Source of the DNA: Pseudomonadota bacterium
GTDB lineage: Bacteria > Pseudomonadota > Alphaproteobacteria > Rhodobacterales > Rhodobacteraceae
Direction of reading: 5' to 3'
DNA length: 64,000 nucleotides
Assembly: GCA_020161615.1 (NCBI GenBank)
Contig: JAIUPD010000005.1
Location: forward strand, 124,001-188,000
Shown here: positions 1 to 7,987 of the stretch, piece by piece
Position numbering within the stretch: position 1 is the stretch's first letter
Layout of the letters: the number at the start of each line of letters is the position of its first letter
Notes under the pieces: generated by a model
What the model was told of the DNA's origin: nothing
The model's database searches: none
Seen by the model: the letters and a program-made list of their open reading frames with translations, nothing else
Program-made: the position numbers and the translations under genes

Positions 1-165
1 CAGCATCTTGCGGCCGATCCTGGGGTCATGCGGCGCCGATTCCGGGGTGCCCGCGACGATCCGGCCCGCCTCGCCCTGCGTGGTCAGCCTGAGCGGCAGG
101 ACAACCAGCAAGGTCAGGAACCAGATGAAGGCGTAGAGGACGAAAGCGGAAAAAAGCGGGATCAT
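1..165 (-). CDS. DUF1467 family membrane protein (3' part outside the window)
   Basis: The first 55 codons run off the left edge. The protein begins MIPLFSAFVLYAF and has one long hydrophobic segment (about residues 3-25), followed by a polar stretch with GTPESAPHDPRIGRK. That opening is typical of the short DUF1467 inner-membrane proteins of Rhodobacteraceae, whose function is unknown. Its ATG shares one base with the TGA of mce (TGATG), so the two are translationally coupled, and it lies directly after methylmalonyl-CoA epimerase, a common arrangement in this family of bacteria. The assignment rests on the N-terminus and this neighbour. Confidence 0.75.
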   Translation of the reverse strand, partial: MIPLFSAFVLYAFIWFLTLLVVLPLRLTTQGEAGRIVAGTPESAPHDPRIGRKML

Positions 166-569
166 CAGACCTGCTCCAGCTCGATCAGGCAGCCGTTGAA
201 ATCCTTGGGATGCAGGAAGAGCACGGGCTTGCCATGGGCGCCGATCTTCGGCTCGCCACTGCCCAGCACCCGCGCGCCCTCGGCCTTCAGCTTGTCACGG
301 GCGGCAAGGATATCGTCCACTTCGAAACACATGTGGTGAATGCCGCCCGAGGGGTTCTTGTCCAGGAAACCCCGGATCGGGCTGTTTTCGCCCAGGGGAT
401 AGAGGAGTTCGACCTTGGTGTTCGGCAGGGTGATGAAGACCACGGTCACGCCATGGTCGGGCTCGTCCTGCGGCGGGCCGACCTCGGCCCCCAGCGTCAT
501 GCGGTACTGGGCCGCGGCGGCCTCGAGGTCCGGCACGGCGATGGCGACATGGTTCAGGCGTCCGATCAT
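165..569 (-). CDS. mce: methylmalonyl-CoA epimerase
   Basis: This 134-residue protein interconverts (S)- and (R)-methylmalonyl-CoA in the propionyl-CoA to succinyl-CoA route. It has the two-repeat vicinal-oxygen-chelate fold expected of the family: RLNHVAIAVPDL at the N-terminus (metal ligand His7) and SGGIHHMCFEV (His78/79) opening the second half, ending in the metal-binding Glu of CLIELEQV. Length is normal for the family. It overlaps the downstream DUF1467 gene by one base. No mutase or propionyl-CoA carboxylase gene lies next to it here. Confidence 0.93.
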   Translation of the reverse strand: MIGRLNHVAIAVPDLEAAAAQYRMTLGAEVGPPQDEPDHGVTVVFITLPNTKVELLYPLGENSPIRGFLDKNPSGGIHHMCFEVDDILAARDKLKAEGARVLGSGEPKIGAHGKPVLFLHPKDFNGCLIELEQV

Positions 570-697
570 GATCTCTTCCTCTGCAGGTTCGGTGCCTGAA
601 TATAGGCCGGGGCGCGGAAAGCAAGCGACGCGAGGCCGCAGCTTAACCCCGCATGAACCATTCGCCGCCAGGATGGGCCGGTCAACCGGAGGTGCCC

Positions 698-1414
698 ATG
701 CCCAACGCGCCCTATGCGGCAGACCAGCCGCGCCCCCTGCCCGACCGTGCCGCCGTCGTGGCCTTCGCCATGCCGCCCCGCACCCTGCTGCTGGTCGAGG
801 ACAGCCGCCTCGCCGCCGAGGCGGTGCGCCTGATCTGCCGCCGCGCCGGGATCCGCCTCAGGCGCGCCGAGTCGCTGGCCTCGGCGACGCTGCATCTGCG
901 GGTCTACCGGCCGGATATCGTGCTGGTCGACCTCGGCCTGCCGGACGGATCGGGCCTCGACCTGATCGCCGCGCTCGCCCCCTCGACCCTGCGGCCCCAG
1001 CGGCTGGTGGCGATCAGCGGCGACGCGGGGCTGGAGGGGGCGGCGATGGCGGCCGGCGCCGATGCCTTCCTCGCCAAACCGGTCAGCATCGCGCGCCATC
1101 TGGCGGTCCTGATCGGCGAGCCGGTCGGGGACGGGCTGCCCGACTGGCCGGTCCGGCTCGACGCGATGCGCGACCGCGGCGCGGGCGGCGACCCGATGGC
1201 GCTGCGCGACGACCTGCGCCGCGCGACCGACCTGCTGAACGGGCGCGGGGATTCGTCGCAACATCGCTACGCCGCCCAATTCCTCGCCTCGGTCGGCCAG
1301 ACCCTGCGCGACCCCTCGCTCACCGACCTCGCCGAACGCGCCGCGCGGATGGGCGATTACGGCAGCCTCGCCGCCCTGGTGCGCGCCCGCGCCGCGGTGA
1401 TCCCGACGATCTGA
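698..1414 (+). CDS. response regulator receiver domain protein
   Basis: The product is 238 residues from the ATG at 698, chosen because GGAGG lies five bases upstream; an in-frame ATG at 653 has no such site. Residues about 28-145 form a CheY-like receiver: LLLVEDS (Glu34/Asp35), phosphoacceptor Asp78 in IVLVDLGLPDGSG, and conserved Lys127 in FLAKPV. The C-terminal ~95 residues are Arg/Asp/Ala-rich and match no output domain I recognise; no DNA-binding helix-turn-helix or enzyme motif is evident. It stands alone with no kinase beside it, so its partner is unknown. Confidence 0.85.
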   Translation: MPNAPYAADQPRPLPDRAAVVAFAMPPRTLLLVEDSRLAAEAVRLICRRAGIRLRRAESLASATLHLRVYRPDIVLVDLGLPDGSGLDLIAALAPSTLRPQRLVAISGDAGLEGAAMAAGADAFLAKPVSIARHLAVLIGEPVGDGLPDWPVRLDAMRDRGAGGDPMALRDDLRRATDLLNGRGDSSQHRYAAQFLASVGQTLRDPSLTDLAERAARMGDYGSLAALVRARAAVIPTI

Positions 1415-1710
1415 GGGGGGATGCGGCGGCCCGGCCGCTGCCACCTCCTCCCTGCCCTTCGCGGCAGCAGACGAGGTGAGGAGCCCCCCGGAGCCGGAGG
1501 TGTTTCGCCCTCGGCCGCACCGCGCCGAGGAAGGGCGCGGGCCTTCTGGTCCCCTCCCGGCCTGAAGGTCCGGCCCCGCGCTCGCGCGCCGGGCGTTCGG
1601 GCCTGACAAGGCATCCCTGGCGCCCCCTCCGGGCGACTCCGATCCCTGTTAGCCATACAAAGAACGACGATGACGAAGGCCCGGGTCCGACCGGGCGACA
1701 CGCCGGTCTT

Positions 1711-1762
1711 ATCACTTTGCCAAAAATACGCCGGGGGGTCCGGGGGGGCCGCCCCCCTGGGG
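1711..1762. repeat. C/G-rich intergenic element with AAAAATACGCC core
   Basis: The segment reads TTTGCCAAAAATACGCC followed by alternating G and C tracts that can fold on each other (GGGGGGG-CC-G-CCCCCC). Its layout (short A-rich core next to a G/C-tract hairpin) parallels the GAGGATATTT repeats elsewhere in this window, but the core differs, so it is at most a related class. Confidence 0.4.
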
Positions 1763-1785
1763 CCGCAACCAGCGCCGACCCCTCC

Positions 1786-1834
1786 GCGGCGGGAGGCACG
1801 CGGGGAGGGCGGGTGGGAGCGTGCCTCCCGCCGC
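1786..1834. repeat. perfect 16-bp inverted repeat (stem-loop)
   Basis: The left arm GCGGCGGGAGGCACGC (1786-1801) is matched exactly by the reverse-complement arm at 1819-1834, with a 17-base loop. The stem would be very stable as RNA or a cruciform. There is no adjacent T-run on either side, so it is not a standard intrinsic terminator. Confidence 0.75.
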
Positions 1835-2219
1835 TTCGCGCAGGCAAGGGCAGCGGGGTCCCTCGGTCAGGCCTCCGCTTCCTGCTCCGAGCCGCCCCGG
1901 CGACCGGTTCGCCGTCCCAGGGAACCAGATGCCTTGCGGCCATGACCCCCCCCCCGAGTCGCACGAGCCTTGGAGATTTCCGTCGATGAAAGAAACCGGG
2001 TCCGGTCGTTCTGCCGAGCTTCGCCGGGTCAAAGGTCAGGGTCTTTGCCTCCGGTGGCCGTGACGCCCGGGTCACTCCGATGAAGGGCTTGCTCCCTCGC
2101 GCCAAGGCCGGGAAGACGCAGGCATTCACAGCCCGTCAACCAAACCGGGCAGACCTTGGGCACTCCCACCGCAGGCGCGACGCAGCGCTTCCCGACGCCC
2201 CGCGACCGGCCCGATCTCG

Positions 2220-3356
2220 CTATTCCCCCAGGACCCTCCGCCGGTCGTGACGGCGGATCTCGGCGCGGGCGAGCGCGCGGCCGGCCTCGGTAAGGGCGAG
2301 CCGTTCGCCCTCGCGCCGGATCACCCCGCGGTCGAGGGCGGCGGCCACCACCGCCTGCGCCTGCGCCGGGCGCCAGCCCAGATGCTCGACCAGCACGGCG
2401 GGACCGGATTCCTCGGCCTCGACCGCCGTCCCTTCGTGTGCGGCCAGATGGGCGATCAGCACCGCCACCAGCCCCTCTTCCCTCAGCGCCCGCCGCCGGA
2501 CCCAGGCCGCCACCATCCCCGAGCGCGGCGAGGCCATCAGCGCCAGCACCAGCCCCAGCCCGGTGGCCAGCGCCATGCCGCCCCCCAGCGAGACATCGGC
2601 CCGGAAGGCGGCCGCATAGCCGATCCCGACCGCCGCAAGCCCTGAAACCAGCGCCACGGCCAACACCCCGCCCACCGAGGCGGCGACCAGCCGCCCGGTC
2701 ACCGCGGGTACGATCAGGAAAGCCAGAAACAGCACCACCCCCACCGCGTCGAAGGCGGCGACAGCGGTGGCGGCGGTCAGCGCCAGCAGCAGGAAGCCCA
2801 TGGCGCCGGGCCTCAGCCCCAGCGCTTCGGCCAGCCCGGGGTCGAAGGCGGCGATCTTCCACTCTTTCCACAGCAGGGCCACGACCCCGATATTGACCGC
2901 GCCGACGGCCGCCAGCGTCACCCCCGCCACCGGCCAGTCGATCCCGAAAATCGTCACCGTGTTCAGCCAGACGAAGCCGATTTCGCCCAATAGCACCGTG
3001 TCGATGTCCAGATGCAGGTTGCGGGCGTTGAGGTTGATCAGCAGCACCCCCAGCGCGAACATCGCCGGAAAGACGATCCCCGTCGCCGCGTCCTGGCCCA
3101 GCAGTTTGCTGCGCGCCAGCGCCTGCGCGCCGAAAACGGCGCCCACGCCCGCCAGGACCGCGCCCGCCACCGGCACCAGCCCGGCCCGCGCCCCGGTCAG
3201 CATCCAGGCCAGCACGATCCCCAGCACGATGGCATGGCTGATCGCGTCGCCCGACATCGATTCGCCCCTGAGCACCAGAAACGTCCCCAGCAGCGCGCCC
3301 GAGATCGCGACCAGCGCCCCGGTGCCCAGGATCATCAGCGCCACCGCGTCAAGCAT
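2220..3356 (-). CDS. metal (Mn/Fe/Zn) ABC transporter permease with C-terminal extension
   Basis: The 378-residue product has about eight hydrophobic segments in residues 1-285 and the ABC-3 permease pattern (FLVLRGESMSGDAISHAIVLG near residues 27-47, coupling region WKEWKIAAFDPGLAEALGL). Such permeases are usually about 280 residues. Here the last ~90 residues are soluble, charged and helical, ending in ALDRGVIRREGERLALTEAGRALA, which reads like a winged-helix of the DtxR/MntR type. It overlaps the upstream permease by 8 bp and is the last gene of the cassette. The metal cannot be read from sequence. Confidence 0.87.
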   Translation of the reverse strand: MLDAVALMILGTGALVAISGALLGTFLVLRGESMSGDAISHAIVLGIVLAWMLTGARAGLVPVAGAVLAGVGAVFGAQALARSKLLGQDAATGIVFPAMFALGVLLINLNARNLHLDIDTVLLGEIGFVWLNTVTIFGIDWPVAGVTLAAVGAVNIGVVALLWKEWKIAAFDPGLAEALGLRPGAMGFLLLALTAATAVAAFDAVGVVLFLAFLIVPAVTGRLVAASVGGVLAVALVSGLAAVGIGYAAAFRADVSLGGGMALATGLGLVLALMASPRSGMVAAWVRRRALREEGLVAVLIAHLAAHEGTAVEAEESGPAVLVEHLGWRPAQAQAVVAAALDRGVIRREGERLALTEAGRALARAEIRRHDRRRVLGE

Positions 3357-4443
3357 CGGGGGCCTCCAACCGCTGCCGCCCGGCCTCGGTCAGTTCCCAG
3401 CGGCGGGCGCCGGTTTCGGGGGCCAGGCTGGCAGGGAGGACATAGCCCTGGCGCTGGAGCCGCGCCAGCACCGGCCCCGCATCGGTGCCGAGATAGGCGT
3501 CGAGCATCGCCTGGTCGCCGGCATAGCCCGGGTTTGCGTGATCGGCCCCCAGCCCCCCCAGCGCCGCCAGCACCTGCCGGCCACGCAGCGCCTTTTTCGC
3601 CTGCGCCTGCCGGTTTCGGCGGGCGAGGATCCCGCGTTCGGGCGCCAGCAGCAGCGAGAGTGCGGCCAGCCCGACCGCGGCCAGCACCATGACCGGCCCC
3701 GTCGCCACCCCCTGCCCGACGGCCGAGATGACGGCGCCCCCGGTCCCCGCCAGCGCGCCGAACAGCGCCGCCAGCCAGACCATCGGCGCCAGGCCCCGCA
3801 CCCATTGCCGCGCCGCCACGGCGGGGGCGATCAGCAGCGCCACCATCAGCACCACGCCCGCCAGCGTCAGCCCCAGCACGATGGTCACGGCGATGAGCAG
3901 GGTGAGCAGAACCTCCAGCCGCGCCACCGGCAGGCCCTGCGCCCGCGCCCCCTCGGGGTCGAAGGCCAGGAACTGGAATTCCTTCCAGAAGAGGGCCAGC
4001 ACGACCAGAACCCCGCCGCCCACCAGCGCCATCGGCAGCAGATCCGCCCGCAGGACCGAGGCCGCCTGCCCGAACAGGAACACCGTGAGCCCGGCCGAGC
4101 CGCCCCGGGTCTGCGCCAGCGTCAGCAGCACCACGCCCGCCGCGAAAAAAAGGCTCAGCACCACCCCCAGCGCCGCGTCGGGCTTGACACCCGCCCCGCG
4201 CCGCAGCGCCTGAACCGAGAGCCCCGCCAAGGCGCCCGCGATCAGCGCGCCCGCCAGGATCGCGAAAAACCCCCGCCCGCCCGAGATCAGGAAGGCCGCC
4301 ACCACCCCGGGGAGCGAGGCATGGGCGATCACGTCGCCCAGCAGGCTCTGGCCCCTGAGCACCAGGAAGGACCCCAGCACCCCCGCCAGCGCACCGATCA
4401 TCGCCGCCGCCAGCGCCACGGTAATCAGCGTCGGACTAAGCAT
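3349..4443 (-). CDS. metal (Mn/Fe/Zn) ABC transporter permease with C-terminal extension
   Basis: A 364-residue ABC-3 family inner-membrane permease, the second channel subunit of the cassette. The membrane part spans about residues 1-275, with FLVLRGQSLLGDVIAHASLPG near residue 26 and the coupling motif WKEFQFLAFDPEGARAQGL. Residues ~285-364 form a soluble tail ending GARRWELTEAGRQRLE, again resembling the wing of a winged-helix domain and parallel to the tail of the partner permease. It overlaps the ATPase gene by 8 bp upstream and the other permease by 8 bp downstream. Confidence 0.87.
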   Translation of the reverse strand: MLSPTLITVALAAAMIGALAGVLGSFLVLRGQSLLGDVIAHASLPGVVAAFLISGGRGFFAILAGALIAGALAGLSVQALRRGAGVKPDAALGVVLSLFFAAGVVLLTLAQTRGGSAGLTVFLFGQAASVLRADLLPMALVGGGVLVVLALFWKEFQFLAFDPEGARAQGLPVARLEVLLTLLIAVTIVLGLTLAGVVLMVALLIAPAVAARQWVRGLAPMVWLAALFGALAGTGGAVISAVGQGVATGPVMVLAAVGLAALSLLLAPERGILARRNRQAQAKKALRGRQVLAALGGLGADHANPGYAGDQAMLDAYLGTDAGPVLARLQRQGYVLPASLAPETGARRWELTEAGRQRLEAPDA

Positions 4444-5203
4444 CGTCGCCCAGCCTCAGCGCCCCGATCAACGCCAATTGCCCGCCATAGGCCGCGCGCA
4501 GATTGGCCTCGGTATAGACCTCGGCCACCGGGCCCTGGGCGATGATCCGCTGGTTCAGCATGACCAGCCAGTCGAAATAGCGCGCGACGGTCTGCAGATC
4601 GTGATGGACCACGACGACGGTGCGCCCGGCGTCCCGCTGCGCCTTCAGCAGCGCGACGATCGCCGCCTCGGTTACCGCATCGACCCCCGCCATGGGCTCG
4701 TCCAGGAACAGAAGATCCGCCTCCTGCACCAGCGCCCGGGCAATGAAGACCCGCTGCTGCTGGCCGCCCGACAGCTGACTGATCGGGCGTGCCGCGTAAT
4801 CCTGCATGCCGACCTGTTCCAGCGCGGCCTGCGCCTTGGCCTTCTCGACCCGGCCCGGGCGGCGCAGCCAGCCGAGCTTGCCATAAAGCCCCATCAGCAC
4901 CACGTCGCGCACCGTCGCCGGGAAATCCCAGTCGACCGACTGGCGCTGCGGCACATAGGCGATGCGGCGTCTTGCCTGGGCGACAGGCTGGCCGAAGACC
5001 CGGACATGGCCCGCGACCGGCGGCACCAGCCCGAGGATCGCCTTGATCAGCGTGGATTTCCCCGCGCCGTTGGGGCCGACCACGGCGGCCATCACCCCGG
5101 GCGGGATGTCGAGGTCGATGTCCCACAGCACCGGCCGCTCGCGGTAGCTGACGGTCAGATCCTCGACATGGCAGGCGATATGCGGTTCATGCAGCGTGTT
5201 CAT
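4436..5203 (-). CDS. metal ABC transporter ATP-binding protein
   Basis: This 255-residue ATPase would power the two permeases that follow it. It shows Walker A GPNGAGKST (about residues 44-52), the signature LSGGQQQR, Walker B LLFLDEPMAGVD and the switch His in VVHHDL. It opens a three-gene transcription unit with 8-bp overlaps. The ATG at 5203 lies just after a 14-bp perfect palindrome (5209-5222), suggesting metal-responsive repression. No solute-binding-protein gene precedes it: the next gene upstream is a decarboxylase. Confidence 0.92.
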   Translation of the reverse strand: MNTLHEPHIACHVEDLTVSYRERPVLWDIDLDIPPGVMAAVVGPNGAGKSTLIKAILGLVPPVAGHVRVFGQPVAQARRRIAYVPQRQSVDWDFPATVRDVVLMGLYGKLGWLRRPGRVEKAKAQAALEQVGMQDYAARPISQLSGGQQQRVFIARALVQEADLLFLDEPMAGVDAVTEAAIVALLKAQRDAGRTVVVVHHDLQTVARYFDWLVMLNQRIIAQGPVAEVYTEANLRAAYGGQLALIGALRLGDDA

Positions 5204-5208
5204 GATCC

Positions 5209-5222
5209 GTAGCCTAGGCTAC
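5209..5222. promoter_or_regulatory. palindromic operator before the metal ABC cassette
   Basis: GTAGCCTAGGCTAC is its own reverse complement and ends six bases before the ATPase start codon. The TAGGCTA half resembles the core of DtxR/IdeR-class operators (TTAGGCTAACCTAA-like), so control by a Mn- or Fe-dependent DtxR/MntR-type repressor is plausible. The palindrome is seen; the regulator is inferred. Confidence 0.6.
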
Positions 5223-5247
5223 ACTTTTTGCAAAGGGAAGCCTTTTT

Positions 5248-6657
5248 TCAGCCCGCCATCTGCTTCAGGACCTGCCCCGCCATCTGCACATCCGCCTCGG
5301 TGCAGGCGAAACTGCCGACCGAGAAGCGGACGACGATCCGCCCCTGCGTCCGGCCTTGGGTAACGTAGATGCGCCCGTCCTCGTTCACCCGGTTCACGAA
5401 GTCGATCATCGCCGCATCCTCGGCCCCTTTCAGGGCAAAGGTGAACAGCGACAGCACCGGCTCGGTCACGATCTCGAACCTGGCATCCGCGCGCAGCGAC
5501 TGGGCCAGCGCCTGCGACCAGCGGACGTGATCGCGGATCACCGCGCGCAGCCCCTCCAGCCCGTAGGCCCGCAGCACAAACCAGAGTTTCAGCGCCCGGA
5601 ACCGCCGGCCCAGCGGCACCGACCATTCGGAATAATTGAGGAATCCGTCCTTGCCGTGGGTCTTCAGATATTCGGGCTGGATGGCGAGGGTCTTCACCAG
5701 GGGCTCCGGGTCCTTCAGGTAATGGGCCGAGAAATCGAACTGCACGCCCATCCATTTATGCGGGTTCAGGACCAGCGAATCCGCGGCCTCGATCCCCTGC
5801 CACAGGTCCCGGAACTCAGGGCAGATCATCGCCGCCCCCGCCCAGGCGGCATCGACATGGGAATAAAGCCCCTCGTCCCGCGCCACGGCCAGAACGGCCC
5901 GCAGATCGTCGCAGGCGCCGGTCCCGGTGCCGCCGGTGCAGGCCACGACACCCGCGGGCAGGTAGCCCGCCGCACGATCCGCCGCGATCTGCGCCTTCAG
6001 CGCCACGGGGTCCATGGCCCTCAGCGGCCCCTGCGTCGGGATCCGCACCAGATTCTCGGCCCCGATCCCCGCCACCCAGATCGCCCGGTCGACCGAGGTG
6101 TGAACCTCGTCCGACGCATAGACGCGGAGCCGCTTCTGCCCCGGCAGGCCCTCGCGGTTGCCAGCCCAGCCGAGCGCGCGCTCGCGCATCACCAGGACGG
6201 CGGCCAAGGTCGCCGACGAGGCGCTGTCCTGGATGACCCCGTGGAACCCCTCGGGCAGGCCCAGCCCCTGCCGCAGCCAGTCCAGCATCAGGGTCTCGAC
6301 CTCGGTCCCGGCAGGCGAGGTCTGCCAGAGCATGCATTGCTGCGCCAGGATCGAGGCGGCGAAGTCGGCCAGCATCGAGGCAGGCGTGGCATTGGCCGGG
6401 AAATAGGCGAAGAAGCGCGGATGCTGCCAATGGGTCAGGCCGGGGACGACCTTTTCGTCCAGTTCGGCCAGCACGCCGTCCAGCCCCTGCCCTTGTTCCG
6501 GCGGCGCCTTGGGAAAGCGCGCGGCGACCGCCCCGGGGGTCAGCGGCGCCCGCACCGGCCGGTCGGGCAGCGAGCGGTGATAGGCCGCGCCCCAGGCGGC
6601 GATCTCGGCGCCGAGGCGGGTGAATTCGTCCCAATCGAGGCGGGGCGTTTCGGTCAT
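5248..6657 (-). CDS. PLP-dependent decarboxylase (aromatic-L-amino-acid decarboxylase family)
   Basis: A 469-residue group II PLP decarboxylase of the DOPA/tryptophan/tyrosine decarboxylase type. Markers are DSASSATLAAVL (about residues 140-151), HVDAAWAGA (the Asp that contacts the PLP ring) and NPHKWMGVQFD with the Schiff-base Lys at about residue 301. The start at 6657 is preceded by GGGAGGA; an upstream in-frame ATG at 6744 has no ribosome site. Substrate specificity is not evident. It is monocistronic or reads toward the metal transporter 45 bp downstream, which has its own operator-like palindrome. Confidence 0.88.
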   Translation of the reverse strand: MTETPRLDWDEFTRLGAEIAAWGAAYHRSLPDRPVRAPLTPGAVAARFPKAPPEQGQGLDGVLAELDEKVVPGLTHWQHPRFFAYFPANATPASMLADFAASILAQQCMLWQTSPAGTEVETLMLDWLRQGLGLPEGFHGVIQDSASSATLAAVLVMRERALGWAGNREGLPGQKRLRVYASDEVHTSVDRAIWVAGIGAENLVRIPTQGPLRAMDPVALKAQIAADRAAGYLPAGVVACTGGTGTGACDDLRAVLAVARDEGLYSHVDAAWAGAAMICPEFRDLWQGIEAADSLVLNPHKWMGVQFDFSAHYLKDPEPLVKTLAIQPEYLKTHGKDGFLNYSEWSVPLGRRFRALKLWFVLRAYGLEGLRAVIRDHVRWSQALAQSLRADARFEIVTEPVLSLFTFALKGAEDAAMIDFVNRVNEDGRIYVTQGRTQGRIVVRFSVGSFACTEADVQMAGQVLKQMAG

Positions 6658-6712
6658 GCGTGTTCCTCCCGGATCATGGCCGGACCAAATCAGAAAATAA
6701 TGAACAAAGCAA

Positions 6713-7309
6713 TCATTCAGCGCTGCGGTGGCGCTGCACCTCAAGCCCGCGCCACATCAGCGCCGCGATGGGTTCGGGCGTGATCAGCTGCAGCCCGGCG
6801 CCGGGGTCGGCAACCGGCGCATAGCCCTCGAAGGACCAGCGCCACCAGCGCTCGAAGCCGCGCAGCAGCACCGCCTCGTCCCGCTGCACCATGGCCCCGG
6901 GCGGCACGTCCCGGGCCGTGACCGGCACCAGCCGCCGCCCGCCCCCGTGCCAGCGCGCCGCCTGCAACCGCTGGTCGATGGCGGCGGCGCCCGTCTCGCC
7001 GAATTGCTTGTCCCACAGGGCCTCGAACGCCTTGAAGGCGGGGCGGCGGCATTCGGCGCAGGGCCGGTGACCCGCGGCATAGGCCGTGGCCTCGTCCAGG
7101 AAAAACAGCTCGGTATAGCGCCCCGGCACCAGAAGCGGACGTTTGCGGGGCGGAAATTCGGTCAGGCAGCAGATCCAGCGCATGCCCTGATGATGGCGCC
7201 GGATTACCCCCGCCGCGTCATGCAGGCAGCCGCGATTGCCGAACCAGGCGCCGCGCGCGGGGGTCGCGTGCAGCTGGCCCAGGGGATCGACGCGGTTCTG
7301 AAGAGGCAT
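6713..7309 (-). CDS. conserved protein of unknown function with an Ada-like HRPCAECRR motif
   Basis: The 198-residue product starts MPLQNRVDPLG. It contains GNRGCLHD (about residue 24), GRYTELFFLDEATAYAAGHRPCAECRR (about residues 63-89) and ends in a Trp-rich segment GFERWWRWSF. The GHRPCAECRR patch resembles the Cys motif of Ada-type or HNH-like metal sites. I recognise it as a family found in Rhodobacteraceae and rhizobia but know no function. The coding frame extends much further upstream without a stop, but only this part has protein-like composition, and the ATG at 7309 gives a motif-starting N-terminus. Confidence 0.7.
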   Translation of the reverse strand: MPLQNRVDPLGQLHATPARGAWFGNRGCLHDAAGVIRRHHQGMRWICCLTEFPPRKRPLLVPGRYTELFFLDEATAYAAGHRPCAECRRPAFKAFEALWDKQFGETGAAAIDQRLQAARWHGGGRRLVPVTARDVPPGAMVQRDEAVLLRGFERWWRWSFEGYAPVADPGAGLQLITPEPIAALMWRGLEVQRHRSAE

Positions 7310-7403
7310 CGGCTCAGCGCTCCGTGATCGGGACAGATGACCCCTTGCGCGAGACGCGGAAAAGGCGCTGGGTGGCCGGGTTCGACTCGCGCGGGGTTTC
7401 CCG

Positions 7404-7784
7404 ATGATGGCGCAGATCCTGCGTCTTGTCCCCCTTCTGCTGCTGGTGCTGATGCTCTCGGCACCGGGCCGGAGTCCGTTGGCCCCGGTCAACGGCGCGA
7501 TCCTGCCGCCCGTCACCGCCTTCGCGCCGACGCCCGAACCCCAGCATCCGCAGCCGCTGCCGCCGCTGCTTGCCGCGCTTGCCGCGCCTCCGCTGCGGCC
7601 GCTAGCGCCACACAAGGCCCGCCGCCGCACCCCTGCCCGGCACCGTGCCGCCCCCGGGCCGCGCCCCATGCGCCGCCGGGCGCAACCCCGCGCGCCGCCG
7701 CATCCTGTCCCGCAAACCCGTGATCCCATCATCACCCTTGCGAGGACATCATGTTCAGATATCCGACTCTCACGATCTTCGTGA
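7404..7784 (+). CDS. possible small secreted or membrane-anchored proline-rich protein
   Basis: The frame begins MMAQILRLVPLLLLVLML, a credible signal peptide or anchor, followed by a Pro/Ala/Arg-rich tail without any recognised domain. No strong ribosome-binding site precedes the tandem ATGs. Its 3' end overlaps the 30-residue peptide gene at 7751 by 34 bp, which weakens either the full length or the existence of this gene. In GC-rich DNA such a frame can arise by chance. Confidence 0.35.
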   Translation: MMAQILRLVPLLLLVLMLSAPGRSPLAPVNGAILPPVTAFAPTPEPQHPQPLPPLLAALAAPPLRPLAPHKARRRTPARHRAAPGPRPMRRRAQPRAPPHPVPQTRDPIITLARTSCSDIRLSRSS

Positions 7785-7843
7785 TCCTGATCCTGGCGTT
7801 CATGGTTTACGCCGTGGCCACCATGATCGTGCATCCGGGCTGA
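7751..7843 (+). CDS. 30-residue single-span membrane peptide A
   Basis: The 30-residue frame encodes MFRYPTLTIF followed by a continuous hydrophobic helix (VILILAFMVYAVATMIV) and ends HPG before TGA. A GAGG lies close upstream (CGAGGACATC then ATG). Its size, one membrane span and a second 30-codon frame of the same plan 144 bp downstream suggest a real small membrane protein. I know no family name for it, and the assignment rests on composition only. Confidence 0.5.
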   Translation: MFRYPTLTIFVILILAFMVYAVATMIVHPG

Positions 7844-7987
7844 GGCTTGCGGGGCTGCCCCCCCGGGGCGCCCCCCTGCTCCGCTTGTTCCCCGTCCGGC
7901 CTGCCCCGCACCGCGCCCCTTTTGGCACGGCAACGGCAGTTCATTGCCCGCCGGGCAGCGCCGGACCTTCCGACAAATGAGGTTCCC

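Larger units (their letters stand above)
1415..2219. other. 0.8 kb gap without a convincing gene
   Basis: The open frames here are low-complexity Arg/Pro/Gly translations with no recognisable motif. The stretch contains a C/G-rich element at 1711-1762 (CAAAAATACGCC followed by G and C tracts) and a perfect 16-bp inverted repeat at 1786-1834. A rho-independent terminator with a T-run is not obvious. It separates the plus-strand receiver gene from the minus-strand metal transporter. Confidence 0.6.

Noticed and set aside
1670..1945. 91-codon frame in the 0.8 kb gap
   Set aside because: It crosses the repeat-like G/C tracts and the 16-bp stem-loop, has Arg/Pro-rich low-complexity composition and no ribosome site.
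2767..4545. 592-codon frame opposite the metal transporter permeases
   Set aside because: Pro/Gln/Arg/His-rich translation without motifs; the minus strand encodes the ABC permeases and ATPase with proper signatures and overlaps.
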